Shown here: piece after piece, positions 33,440 through 45,160 of the stretch
Numbering within the stretch: the stretch's first letter is position 1
Layout: each line of letters opens with the position of its first letter
From: Castor canadensis
Lineage: Eukaryota; Chordata; Mammalia; Rodentia; Castoridae
Length of the DNA stretch: 64,000 nucleotides
Reading direction: 5' to 3'
Assembly: GCF_047511655.1 (NCBI RefSeq)
Contig: NC_133390.1
Coordinates: forward strand, 98,153,583-98,217,582
Notes under the pieces: generated by a model
What the model saw: only the letters and a program-made list of their open reading frames with translations
What the model was told of the DNA's origin: nothing
Databases searched by the model: none
Program-made: the position numbers and the translations under genes

Positions 33440-35080
33440 GCAAATAGGGTAGATTTTAATAATTAATAAGTACTCTATATAACAGAGTACTCCATTCAGA
33501 TTCCTATTTGCCTAAATGACACAGTATTTTAAAAATATTGATACTTAGGCACATAAATGTTTATTAGCTTGTTTATAAACTTTCATAAACATATATATGC
33601 ATATATATATATATAGTACAAAATGTTACCCCAATACCCTTGTGCTTTGTACATATTTTCAAATTAGTTTGGGGGGCACTTGTTAGGCCAGTTGAGATCA
33701 CATTGGATCTACAATTCACCATTAGAGAATTGACATCTTTCTTACACTGGGACTTTGGATCCATGAACAGAGTGTCCTTCTAATTACTAGTTTTCTTTAA
33801 TTGTGATTATATTTGATAATTCAACATAGAGATCTTGTACATTTTTACTTTTTCATTTAATATATTTTATGTTATTGAAAAGGAGGTCTTCTTCAAATTT
33901 CATTTTCTAATCTATTCCTGGTTTAGATATATGCAATTGGTTTTAGTATTTGCACTTGATAAACACATACTAATTCTGGTCATGTATAAGATTCTTTTAA
34001 ATTTTGTGCATTTATAATTATATCAACTGTAAATAATGACATTATTGCTCAACTTGCTGCATGACACACTGGGTACTAATAATTTATCTGTGACTATGGT
34101 GTGTGTGTGTGTATACACATATTCATGAGTATGACTATAATTTTCCTCTCTCAAAATATCCTTGGTCCTTTTCAAGTTTTAGTATAAAGGTGATACTGGC
34201 CTATCACCATGAATTCATCTGTCTAATCTTCTATTATTTGAAAGTCTGTGTAAAATTGGTGCTGTGGCCTATTGGCTGTGTGCAGTTGATTTATTTAGGA
34301 AATTATCCTAGTTAACAGAACTAGGAAGAACTGGGAAGGAGCAAAAACAAACAAAAATGTACAAGGGACAGCTGAGGCTTAATCCTACAGTCATGTAGAA
34401 TGCCCTTTGGAGTTGTCCACTCAACACAAAGAAGGGAGCAGCAGCCAGTTTTGTACCTTGAGGCTCCAACCCCACACGATTTTCACCTCTTCCCCAGAGT
34501 TTCTCTGACATGAGGTATGGGACACTGGTGGGAACCTCTCCACCAACACTCATATATTTACGACCTGGTAGTACACAGAAGTTAACATCCCAAGGAAGCG
34601 TTTATCAGTGGAAGACAGGAAACTGGATAAATGATCCTCTCTTCTGTAATAAAAGCTAAAGTGACAGAATGGGAGTTCAGACATAAAACTGATGCAATTG
34701 CCTTTACTTCTTCCTCGAACATTTGGAAGAATTCACTGATGAAGCTATCTGTTTTCCTTGTGGAAAGATCTTAATTACAAATTTAATTTATTTAAGAAAT
34801 ATAGGACTATTTTGTGTAAATTCGATATGTTATATTTCTCTAGGAGTTTCATTTCACCTACTTTGCTATATTTGACGTACAGTAATTGATACTGTTTTAT
34901 TATTTTAATTGGCATGTATCAGAAAAATGAACACATCATGATTTGTAGCTTAATGAGTTTTCACAAACTAAACATACTTGAGAATAGAACATCAAGCTTA
35001 AGAAATAAATTCTTAACAGACCATAAGCCACAATAGCAGACATGATTATCATTGTGCACAATTGGTGATATTTAATTTAC
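33440..35080. other. AT-rich intergenic stretch
   Basis: No gene. It contains a perfect 8-bp-arm palindrome (33469-33491), an AT repeat (33588-33616), a short TG run (34097-34116) and a more GC-rich block at 34300-34560 that may be part of an unidentified LTR. Confidence 0.45.
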
Positions 35081-35362
35081 ATACATTAGTCCTTTTCTTT
35101 TGTTCACCATTTCTTTTACCACGTGGGCCTTCTTGCTAGGACTTTTTTTTTTCTTCCTGAAGCATGTCTTTCAGAATTCCTTTACTGAGGATCTATTGGT
35201 AGGGAACTTTGAGTTTTGTGACCTAAAATTCATCTTTCCCCTTGAAACAGCTTTATATTTTGTAGCTAAGTAGATAATGTTCACTTGTTGCTGGTTTCCA
35301 TTATTGCTGATGTGAAGTTAGCTGTTAGTATAACTCCTTTAGTGGATTTGTGGTTGTTGTTG

Positions 35363-35578
35363 TACTACTGGGGTTTGAACTCAGGGCCTCACACTTGCTA
35401 GGTGGGTGATCTACCACTTGAGCCATTCCACTAGCACTGTTTTTGTGTTGGATATTTTTGAGATAAGGTCTCTAGAGCTAGTTGTCCAAGCTATCTTTGA
35501 ACCAAGATCTTCCTGATCTCTGCTTCTTGAGTAGCTAGGACTCTAGGTGTGAGCCAACAGGGCTTGGCTCCAGTACTA
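35363..35578 (-). repeat. Dimeric B1-ID SINE, antisense
   Basis: 'actactggggtttgaactcagggcctc' ... 'cttgagccattcc', then the B1 half ending 'gagtagctaggactctaggtgtgagccaac'. Confidence 0.88.
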
Positions 35579-35854
35579 GATATGTTGTTCTTTTCCTTTC
35601 TGGATTCTTATGGAACAGTTTTGTCCTGGTGTTTCACTAAAATGTGTGTATGTGTACATTTCTTTTAAATTGACCGACTTGGAGTTTATTGGACTTCCTC
35701 CATTGGAGAATTCAGTCATTGTCCTCTATATATTGCCTTTTCTCCACTATCTCTATTATGTTCTTCAGGATTTGCCACCCAACATGATTAGAATATGCTT
35801 GCTCTGAAATCTTGTCTTTTAACCTATCTTTTACATATTTTCCTTTCCTTCTCT

Positions 35855-36000
35855 TCTCTTCTCTTCCCCTTCTTTGCTTTCTGTCACGGTCTTACTGTGT
35901 TGTTCAGCCTTATCTTAAAAGCATGAGCTCAAGCATTCTTTCTGTCTCAGCCTCATGAGTAGCTGGGACTACAGGTATGCCCTACAATACCCAACTTCTT
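35855..36000 (-). repeat. B1-like SINE monomer, antisense
   Basis: A polypyrimidine run (35838-35882) then 'gtcacggtcttactgtgttgttc' ... 'gagtagctgggactacaggtatgcc'. Confidence 0.8.
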
Positions 36001-36564
36001 TTCTTTATTTCTCTGTTGCATTCTAAGTAATTTCCCATTCATTAATTTTCTCTTCAGCTGTGTCTATTGTCCTTTTAACTCACCCACTTTGCTAATTTCA
36101 GTTTTTCTATTTTTAATTCTTAGAAGTTCATTTTAACTCTATTTTTTTAATGCTGGCAAATTTTGACTTTCTCTGGTCCCTTTATCATGTTTTGAAATAA
36201 TTTTTAGTTCTTAAACATACTAAGAATACTTATTTTATGTTCTGTATCTTTTATTTTCAGATATATGCAGTCTCTTTTAGTCTGATTTTATAAGTTTGGA
36301 GATTGAGTTTTATTCATAGTGGCTTGGTTTCCAATGTATTTTGTGATTTTTTAAAATTGTTGGTTCATATTTCTGGAACTTTATCTCAGGAAAGGTTTTG
36401 TACCTATATTTAAAATACATTTCTCCAGAGAGCATTTGCACTTGCCTCTGCCTGGCTCTAACAATCCAACCTTGGATTGTCTGGAGTTTTTTCATGCCAT
36501 CTGGGCAGAACTTACTCAAACTCCAAACACACATGACCATTGTTAGTCACCTTGACCTCCAAAA

Positions 36565-38080
36565 TATTCTTTTGCTTTTCTACAAGCTTAAACATACATT
36601 AAAAGTTATTTATAAGTGATATTCTACCCATTTTTAGGTGGCTACATGTTACAGAATTTTTCTATAAATCTAATCTACCTTGTCCTTCTACATTTTAATT
36701 GATCTATCCAGAATTCATTGTATAGATCCAATGCCTGAAATTTATAAATACATGTCATATATTATAGCACCTCACATAGTTAAAAAGGCAGTCCTCTAAT
36801 TTTTCTTGGCTCTTTTCATTATTTCGTATGTTTTATAATTAGAGTCAAAATAAAACTTTGAGCTGCTCTGTGGTACCATGTTAATATATACTCTGTGGAA
36901 AGAATCACACAATTTGGAAAGAATTCTTCCCATTAGCATATTTCTGGTTAATATTTTTCTTAAGTTTTAAAATTATTTTTCTAATTGAGACAAGTCTTTT
37001 TCCTCCATTACAGTTTCTAGTTAGGTATTTGGAGATTGCCATTTTGAAGCACATAGTTTTTTATATCCCCTTTGTACAAATGGCCTAATAGTTTTTAAGG
37101 AGTTTATTGTCATGACATGGAAGGCTGACAAAGATAAGCAAAACAAAATGGTAAATATGTCAATTAACTGCTTATTTAAAAATATTCAATAGCACAAAGG
37201 TTATTTCTGCTGTGCAGTCAGAATAACCCTTGAGAAGGACATACTAATTGCTTTTCCCCTCTTAATGTTTGGAAAGGAAATGATATTGTGGTTCTCGAGG
37301 TAAACAACTAACAGCTCTTGCTGAAATAGATTTCCTCTAGGAATGAAGTCCCTCTTTCCAAACTCTACAGGTTGTATTTTTTATTAAAGCTTAGTGTCCA
37401 CGATTACTAATTGCGGGTGTAAGGGACATACACAGTTGTCACTTTCTAGGGTCATTTTCCAAATTAACAACAAAAATCCATCCTACTCTTCACCGCAGCT
37501 CCTAGCCACTATAGTTTGATCTCCACAAAACCTTATTACTGGTAAAAACTGAGAAACATGCCACCTTACTTTTGTGACAATTTACAATCCTTCAAAAGCT
37601 ATTTTTGTCTTTTGTTATCAAGCCAACTCCTTCCTCATGGCAGTCAGGTCATGGCAACCATTTGCTGAATTTTAACTGGGAGGTATTTTGGACGGAACTC
37701 AGCAGATCTGGAATTAGCTCTAAAAGCCATGATAAAATACAATAATTACACCCAACGTGTAAAAAAGAGATAGGCACTACTTGTGTTTCGCTCAGATTCT
37801 CCCAACTCCAACCTGGTTTATCTTTGATCCCAAAGCGCTGATTCCCTGCACAAAACAGATATGGAAATATCTTTTTCGCTGGAGGATTATAATTGCAATA
37901 TAAGAGAAAAGATCCCAAAGCAAGCTGATGCTATTCTGCCTTGCCCTGATTGGAAAGAAGATCCAGGTGATTAGTGAAAGATGATTTCTACATCCTTAGT
38001 GTGTCTGGCATCAGCCACCAACTAACTGCAGAGACCCGCTGCGGTCCATGTATTTGTGTAGCCAGCAGAGAGCAGAGAAC
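36565..38080. other. Upstream flank of RPL22L1 without recognised features
   Basis: AT-rich, then more balanced towards the CpG island. I see no repeat I can name and no gene-like ORF. A relatively repeat-free flank such as this may hold regulatory sequence, but nothing in the text proves it. Confidence 0.4.
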
Positions 38081-38084
38081 CATT

Positions 38085-38640
38085 CCAACTATGGCCGCTG
38101 GATGGCGCTCACAGGAAACGTGCCAACTGATACTCTGGGTCCTGGGCCACGCCCCCAGTTTCCTAGGTTACGGGCTCGTTCCCTACGTGCTGTTCCGGGA
38201 GGCGGCGATCTGACGTTCTCAGAGCGTGACACACGCGCTCTGGTATAAATGCGCGGCGTGTGGCGTTCACTTCCTCTCGGATCCCACGGCTGACTATTAA
38301 GATGGCGCCGGTGAGTGCGCGCCGTCTCGGTGGGATGGTTTTGTGGCAGTGTGAATGATTTTTGCATGCGGCAGGTAGGGACGTCTCATTTGAGATAAAG
38401 GGAGTGGAGAAATAGAGACCCAGTCGGGAATGTTACAAAGGTTAAAATCTGGGGTTGCTGGAGAGACTGCATGGCAGCCATGCGGTCCGGAGGAGCTCGA
38501 GTTGGCCGGGGGATTGGCTTAGGACCGCGGTCCTGGGGACGCAGGGAGGAGGGAGGCGCCATTGCTCCGGAGGAAGGTGGAGGTGGGGAATCGGACTGGT
38601 GGGATGGCGTAGTCCGGGGGACTTAACGCTATGGCCTCGG
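38085..38640 (+). promoter_or_regulatory. RPL22L1: RPL22L1 CpG-island promoter
   Basis: CpG-rich DNA surrounds the first exon. A CRE-like half site (TGACG) begins at 38211 and an ETS-like 'ttccggg' lies at about 38193. A TATA box follows at 38244. This mixture of a CpG island, a TATA box and a pyrimidine start is usual for ribosomal protein genes. Confidence 0.85.
38244..38280 (+). promoter_or_regulatory. RPL22L1: TATA box and predicted TOP-type start of RPL22L1
   Basis: TATAAAT is at 38244-38250. The likely start is the C at 38270, 26 bases on, giving a leader that begins with an uninterrupted pyrimidine run (CTTCCTCTC). That is a 5' terminal oligopyrimidine motif, through which mTORC1 and LARP1 control translation of ribosomal protein mRNAs. 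The exact start is inferred from spacing. Confidence 0.7.
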
Positions 38641-41288
38641 TTACTAAAGTTTCCGAAATCTTTCGAGCCAAACTGGGAGGAAGTTTTCTATGGAGCAAGA
38701 GTCGCGAATGCTTTACGATAGCGCTGTTTAAATTAAGGCATCAATAGGAGGCTGTTAAAATAACCCAAAGGGCATTTGAAGAGGTTAGGTGGGTGTTGGC
38801 AGCTTACCAACAATTGATTGATGCTCCTTCGGCGGATAAATCCTCTGAAGTTATTACTTCCGCTGGGTAAATTATTTGCATCCCCCAAATTAACTTGACC
38901 CAGGATCGCTTAGCCAAAAGTAAGTCAAGCCCACCATTTTCACAGATCTTTTTGCCAGTTTCAAGTTTTGAATAATAGAGGTGACACAGTTTGCAAGGTC
39001 ATGAGGAATAATTGATATCCATTTGGGTGACTCTAATTTGGAGGTTACATTTTCTGTCAAAAAAACAATGTGGATGTTTTCATTACATTGTTTTTACTAA
39101 CCACATTTGCCTCTGTGGCCATTAATTTCAAAGAAACATCACCGTATAAAGCCTCTACCCAGCCCCCTTTTTTCCTTAACTGTAACCACATAAGAATTGA
39201 ATTCTGCAGACATAATGGAATCCTAACTCTGGCATGTAACTGAGCTTGGACTATGGGTTGAATGGTCTGTTACCCATCTCCAGTGGGGAAGAGAAACTCG
39301 GGAAAGGCCTTTTGACAGCTTGAACAAATTGGGCTTGGTTAGAGGTTCATGCTATTTTAGCTTTAACTTGGAGTGGAAAATATATCCCTTGATTAATTTT
39401 TTTCAGTTGCAGTAAAAATTGGATTCTTTTTAGGTCATTGTACCTTACCATGTATTTCAAGTATTTCTGTGTTTTGCACTCCTGAGACATTTAGGTGGTA
39501 GGAAAGGGAAATTTCCATCAGAATTAACAAAAACTTGGTTTAAACCAGATCAAGGAGTGTGCCCTTTTCAGATAGTCACGTTAGGTCCAATAAAAATTGA
39601 GTGGTTTAGAATTTTCACCATTTCTAGGTATATATAAAGCCTTATATATTTGATACGTATGCTGAATGAATTGTCTTATAATTATATTAACTTTGTATAG
39701 CAGAAAGACAAGAAGCCTAAGAGGTCAACTTGGAAGTTTAATTTGGACCTTACTCATCCAGTAGAAGATGGAATATTTGATTCTGGAAATTTTGTAGGTA
39801 TCATTCTCATTTGTTTCTGTACTTGTGTAGTTGTTGATAATTTAAGTACATAAAATTTGGTATTAATGTAAGCTGTATTCCTAGGGTACCTTCCCTAGTG
39901 AATATCTAGGGTTTTCTTCCCTAGTTTTGCATTTTGTCTGTTTTACAACAGGAACAATTTCTTCGGGAGAAGGTTAAAGTCAATGGAAAAACCGGTAATC
40001 TTGGAAATGTTGTTCACATTGAACGCTTCAAAAATAAAATCACAGTTGTTTCTGAAAAACAGTTCTCTAAAAGGTTAGTACTTTTTTTTGCAAACTAAAG
40101 AAATTCCAGTAGCTGTGGAGTATTTTACATAGTATTTAATTCTCACACTTAGTCTAATGCTCAAATGTTGGTGGTGAGGTATTTTGAAAGTGCTTTGAAC
40201 TTAATAAAGACTTGCAGGAGTGGAAAATAAGTTAGTATGTAGGTGTCAGTGCTTAGGGCAGTTTATCAGTATCTAATTTATTATTAGAATATAGGTAGCT
40301 CCTGTCCAAGCTTCCTTGTTAATCTTTATGAGATTATATATAATTTAGTTTTGGGTGCTTAGTATTTGAATATGTTCAAAGAGATGTCTAATGTATACTT
40401 GGGAGAAATGTCCTGACTCTCTGATACAAACATTTTCTTAATAGTTAAGGTTTTGGGTTATATAGTAGAGACTGCCAGTCAAAGGCATTTTTATTCATCC
40501 AATTTACTTAGTATTGAATACTCTGGTAGCACTAGCAGGACCAGGTAACCCAAGCCACCGTCACCAAGAGCTTCTCTACTTGAAAAGAGAGACATTGAAG
40601 TACAATGTCAAACAGTGATAGATGCCGTATAAGTGGTTTGGAAACAAATCCACTGTTCAAGCAGAATGAGCCATAATCTTAACAGATTAAACTTATAGTA
40701 AGGAAGCTAGTGTATTTTCTCAAGAGTGTAAGATTGGTTGGAGGACCAGCTCTTAAACCCTGAGCAGGGCTTTAGATCTTATTTAAGAATAAGGCAAACA
40801 CCAGTTGCCATGTTGTCTCAAGTTGATTCAAGGTAAGATTGAGGTTAGGGATATCGACAGTGAAGGAATTGCATGTTGCTTAATTAAGTAATTTGTGTGT
40901 GGCAATAAGAATGAAGAGGAAGGTACCATTACTGTATATACTAACTTCCAACATAAACAATTATCTTAGGAAGATGGAAGACTGTAGTTTCATAGAGCAT
41001 AAACTGTACTAGGTTTTTATTTGTCCCTAGCCATCTTGTACAATGCTTCCTATAAATGGAAGGAGGAAATATATAGAGGGAATTGCGGTTATGGCATAGT
41101 AGAGATTGCATTTCCTAATGAAATTCATGTTTTTGTTTTAAAGGTATTTGAAATACCTTACCAAGAAGTACCTTAAGAAGAATAATCTTCGTGATTGGCT
41201 TCGTGTGGTTGCATCTGACAAGGAGACTTACGAACTTCGTTATTTCCAGATTAGTCAAGATGAAGATGGATCTGAATCTGAGGACTAG
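38302..41288 (+). CDS. RPL22L1: Ribosomal protein eL22-like 1 (four coding exons)
   Basis: RPL22L1 is the paralogue of ribosomal protein eL22. It can replace it in the 60S subunit and, in vertebrates, is held down by eL22 itself. Coding exons are 38302-38310 (only Met-Ala-Pro), 39701-39793, 39952-40073 and 41144-41288, all with GT/AG borders. An arginine codon is split between the last two. Together they give an intact 122-residue protein. In order: a lysine-rich start (residues 4-11), the L22e RNA-binding fold (about 14-109, with the 'NGKTGNLGN' loop and '[15 protein letters not shown]' helix), and an acidic tail (114-122). The ATG directly before the first intron is typical of ribosomal protein genes. 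Compared with the human protein as I remember it, residue 15 is Lys rather than Arg and residue 117 is Gly rather than Glu. Introns and intact frame exclude a processed pseudogene. It lies about 9 kb downstream of EIF5A2 in the same orientation, as in human. Confidence 0.98.
38311..41143 (+). other. RPL22L1: RPL22L1 introns
   Basis: Intron 1 spans 38311-39700, intron 2 39794-39951 and intron 3 40074-41143. I recognise no SINE, L1 or snoRNA in them. The 158-base second intron has a clear pyrimidine-rich acceptor ('gtctgttttacaacag'). Confidence 0.8.
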
Positions 41289-41345
41289 TTTGGTCTCTTC
41301 TTCAGGGAGACAAATAGGCTTATTTTTATCAGTGAATAAAAACAG
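41289..41345 (+). terminator. RPL22L1: RPL22L1 3' UTR and main poly(A) signal
   Basis: A short 3' UTR with AATAAA at 41335-41340, about 47 bases after the stop codon, as expected for ribosomal protein mRNAs. A further AATAAA at 41876-41881 could give a longer form. Confidence 0.75.
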
Positions 41346-41399
41346 TGTACTCTTAAACTTGTTCTTTTATTTAAGAGATAGTATTTGATTTTGATTTTC

Positions 41400-43080
41400 G
41401 TTTGATGAGTTCTGTAGCAATATTTTAGAAGTTTATAACTAGTAGAATTTGCCAGGATTTCTGATTTTTATTTATACACGTTTCAATATAATGTATAGGA
41501 AATTGAAGCACATTTCATATATAGCCTTACATTTTGGGATTTAGAAAAACCAACAGTCTCGTTTTTGTACAGTTGTAAGTGTCCTGGTTGCCTAGAACAA
41601 TTCTTGCACATAGGTGTTTAGTTACTGACTTATTTCCTGCCTTCATAGGATGATAATTAGCATAAAGGCTGAGTGAGTTCTAAGCTGATATTTAATTGTC
41701 TATTAAAAATATTCTGGGCCTGGTGCCACCATAAACTTTAAAAAAAGGAAACAAAACTTTAAATCTGAGCCTCTTATGACTAAATCTACTTCTGTGTCCA
41801 TTGTTTGAAATCTTGTCTCTCCCCCCACTCTAACCCCGCTTTGTAAACTTTCAGATGATGTACTCTTATCTTTCAAATAAAGAGGCCTTTGAAAGCTCTT
41901 TAATGCAGAATGTCAAAATCCAGATAGTACAAACACAGAATGATGTGCCTTTTTATACAACAACCTGAAGATTTTGCCAGAAACCTAATGCCAAACTAAT
42001 TTTGGGGGTGTAAAAATGCCCAATGTGCTTTTCACCCTAATGGAAGTAAGAGCAGTTCACAAAAGAAATGTGACCAGAGAAGGCAACTGAAAATGCTGAC
42101 CTGTACAACATTCGCAAAATCTGGATGAAGGAAGTGCTTCAAGCAGGCAAACACTGCTAACTGAAGTCCTCAGAATATTGGGAGTCTGGTGGGCATGGAG
42201 TATATAATCTAGAAATAGATGTGATTATGAGAATCCAGGAAGAAAGGAACCAGCTGGTGTGGGACTGAAGTCCTTGTTTTGATCTTGAGAGCAGTGGGAA
42301 ACAGTTTTAAGCAGAGTACTTGTATGCAGGGAGATGGGTGTTTTGAAAGTTAAATTGTCCAGGGGTAGCTTTCAGTAGATTCATTGGGTGCAGGAAGCTA
42401 TTGCTGTATCTTGTGGAAGATGTTGGAAATGGAGAGAAGTAGATGGATTCAAGAGATGTTTAGAGCACAGTCTGTAGGACTTGGTATGTTAGCTGTAATG
42501 AAATACCTTCAGTCAGGTAATTTCTCAACGTTCTGGGGGCTAGGAAGGATTTGCTACTTGAGTCATTTGGTGGGAGGCATGAGCTAGGTCTCTTATTGTT
42601 TATCACTGCTGTCACAAATAGTTAAATTCCTAATAGGATTTCAACATAGGAATGGGGAGAGGGAGAGACATTCATACCATAGCATGGACCATTGGTGAAA
42701 GAAATTTCATAAATGACTCATATGCCATTAGATGATATTAGCCAAGTTTGGTCACAATGGAAAAGGAAGAGTCAGGGAAAAGCATTTTAATTCAGGCTGT
42801 TAAGAATTTGAGGTGTCCTGAGACCCAGAAGATACTAAGCAGGAAGTAAGGATCTGGGTGAGAGATCTGCTAGCCTGCACAAAGAAATAATAGGGTAAGT
42901 AAAATTGCCTGTGGAGCTTATAGAGAGGATAAAGGATTGGCAAACACCAACTGTTCCTCTGCAGCAAGCATTCAAAAACACATCTAGTGTTTACATTTAA
43001 AATTCTTCAAAATTTGACATATGTACTGGGGCTGGGTACATTGCCAAATATCTGTCCCTTTAAGGATTTGCAAGTATTAT
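41400..43080. other. Intergenic, mostly unrecognised
   Basis: No gene is seen. 42485-42690 resembles a very decayed antisense MaLR LTR ('ttctcaacgttctgggggctagg' and 'ggatttcaacataggaatgggg ... cataccatagca'). The rest shows no repeat I can name. Confidence 0.4.
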
Positions 43081-43222
43081 TGAGAGCTGCATGCTAGATA
43101 TCTGGGATATTGCAATAAGTAGAAAGTCCTGTCTTCATGAAGCTTAAAGTCCAGTGGTGGAAGACAGTAAAAGAAGTAGAATGTATGTTTTGTGGTAGTA
43201 AATGCTATGAAGAAAGAACCTC

Positions 43223-44425
43223 GTGCTCGTAGCTCACACCTGTAATCCTAGCTACTTGGGAGGCTGTGGAGAGTGGATTATGAGAAGCCTATGAGAACTG
43301 GACATAAGCAAGCTGAGATGCAGCTCAACTGCTTTTCCTAAACTGTTTATGCTGAGATTGCCATAGCCCCACTCACAATAGAGGAAAAGCAGAACAGCTG
43401 CTTCTAAGTTGTTTATGTTTACAGAAGCAGGAACACAGGTTTCTCTTGTTAAAATGTCATGCCCCTCCCTGAGAACTGCTGCTCCACCCTGTTTACCACA
43501 GGATGTAAAAGACTCAATGAAGGAGGACGTGAGGTTTTTTGGCTTTGGGGCTTTTGGCTTTTGGATGAAGGGAGGCTTTTTGATGTGGGAGGCTTTAGAA
43601 GGGAAAAGAATTGCTAAAGAGGGATTGATAGGAAGTCTGCACTGAGAACTTTATATATAGGCTTTAGAAAAAGCTAAAGAGAACATGGGACAGTGCAGGT
43701 TTAAGAACTGAGACTTCAAGAGTTATGCATATGCAGTTTTTAGGTGCAGCTCTTGTTTGCAAGTCTAAGCACCAAGGCTTTAAGGAAGCTAAAGTGGGAC
43801 TGCAAATCTGTTTAAGAGAGATTATGCTAAAGAAAAGCTAAGAACAAGTCTAAGGAAAGAAGTTTTAAAGAACAGAAGACTTTAAAAGCAAAGTTTTAAA
43901 GAAAGACTTTAGAAGCAAGCTTTTAAAGAATATAGATAGAGAAAAGAAGCAGAGTAAATGAGAATAATAGAGAAAAGAAGCAATGAGGGTTGTGTGTCTC
44001 CACCTGAGCATCCAACACCCCTGGCCTCAACTTTCTGTCTATCCTTTGTCTTTTCTGAATCTCCAGTCACCCCCGCCCCCACCCCAGATAGCCCCAGTTA
44101 GGTTTGGTAATAACCAGGAGTGAGGAAAAGCTTGCTCTAAGAGGCTGAGATTGGGAGGATCACAGTTTCAGGATAAAAGGGTCAAAAAAAAAAATTCATG
44201 AGACCCTCCCCTCCCCACCCCATCTCACTGGAAAACAATCTGAGTGTGGTGGCACATGCCTTTCATCCTTGCTATGGTGGGAAGCATGAACTAGGAGGAT
44301 CACAGTTGAGTCTAGCTTGGGCAGAAAGCTGCGGGACACTGCAAAATAACCAGAGCAAAAGGGGCTAGAGGCATGATTGAAGCAGTGGCCCTGAGCTCAA
44401 GCCCCAGTACCTTTAAAGATGAAAT
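43223..44425 (+). repeat. SINE (B1-like monomers plus ID half) split by an LTR
   Basis: The element starts with 'cctcgtgctcgtagctcacacctgtaatcc', breaks off in 'cttgggaggc' at 43264, and resumes at 44141 with 'gaggctgagattgggaggatc'. A second monomer at about 44240 and the ID half at 44362-44412 ('gagctcaagccccagtacc') complete it. The missing middle is the LTR at 43265-44140. Confidence 0.8.
43265..44140 (+). mobile_element. Probable solo LTR (876 bp) inserted into a SINE
   Basis: The insert begins TGTGGAG and is flanked by a direct repeat, GAGGC, at 43260-43264 and 44141-44145. It is purine-rich in the middle ('aaagaaaagctaagaac...') and C-rich near its end, unlike the host SINE. No retroviral ORF is present. 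It ends ...TCTAA rather than the usual ...CA, so one terminus is mutated or misplaced. Class and strand are uncertain; plus is assumed from the TG start. Confidence 0.55.
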
Positions 44426-44784
44426 GTAGGGAGGAAAGAGCGTTACACCTGTAAGTAGAGGTGCCATCGAAGATTTATTTGAGTAAAGTTGTAAAGGAGA
44501 TACTGAATCCAACCAAGTACGTATGTGGGGGAGGAGTATCCCAGGCACAGAGAGCAAAGGCTCTCTGAGTGATGACTAGAGCTGGAATTTAAGAAGTGAA
44601 AGGAAGTGAGTGTTGGGGGAAAGGGAAGATTCTGTATTAATTATCTATTATGCTAAAAATGTAGTGGCTTAAAACAAATTTACCTGCAAGTTACTGAGTC
44701 TCTGGAATTAGACCAGCCATATAGTTGGGATTCAGGGTTCCATGAATCTGAAGTGAAGCTGTGGGCCTGGGCTACAGTGCCACA

Positions 44785-44960
44785 GAGTTGGCAAACTACT
44801 GCCTGTTTCTATGAAGTTTTATTGGAACACAACCATGCCCATTTACCTTTCATATTTTGTACAGTGCAGAGTTAAGTAGTTGCAATAGCAACCATATGGA
44901 CTGCAAAGTGTAAACTATTTGTGATCGATCTAGCCCTTTAAGAAAAAGTTTGTTTTAGGC
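44785..44960. mobile_element. hAT-type (Charlie-like) DNA transposon fossil, second copy
   Basis: 'gttggcaaactactgcctg', 'gttttattggaacacaacc', 'agttaagtagttgcaatagc' and 'agccctttaagaaaaagtttg' match the family seen at 4125-4290. Confidence 0.65.
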
Positions 44961-45160
44961 TTAAATGGGGCTGGAGGATCTCAGCTATTGGCAGGACAAT
45001 TCAGTTCCTTATGATATGTTGTCACACAGAGACTGCTCAGGACACTACAAGAAGTTTCCTCAGAGCAAGTGACCCTGAACAAGAGGAAGAAAGCAAACAA
45101 GATAGAAGCCACAGCGTCTATGACCTAATCTCAAACTACATTTCATCCCCTACTGCTTTG

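Larger units (their letters stand above)
35080..36560 (-). mobile_element. Old L1, antisense, interrupted by two SINEs
   Basis: 'cttcctgaagcatgtctttcagaattcc', 'gtgaagttagctgttag', 'cttggagtttattggacttcc', 'cttcagctgtgtctattg' and 'catagtggcttggtttccaatg' occur in the order of the reverse complement of an old L1M 5' region. SINEs at 35363 and 35860 split it. No ORF survives. Confidence 0.65.
43085..44640 (+). mobile_element. Ancient L2-like repeat, split by a SINE
   Basis: 'cctgtcttcatgaagcttaaagtccagtggtgg' ... 'gtagtaaatgctatgaagaaag' before 43222 continues after 44425 as 'gtcgaagatttatttgag'-type text, then 'gtatcccaggcacagagagcaaagg'. These are adjoining pieces of an L2-type consensus. 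The intervening 1.2 kb is a younger SINE that itself holds an LTR. Confidence 0.5.

Noticed and set aside
38048-38721. ORFs around the RPL22L1 promoter
   Set aside because: The same GC effect: they overlap the TATA box, first exon and intron 1 in other frames.
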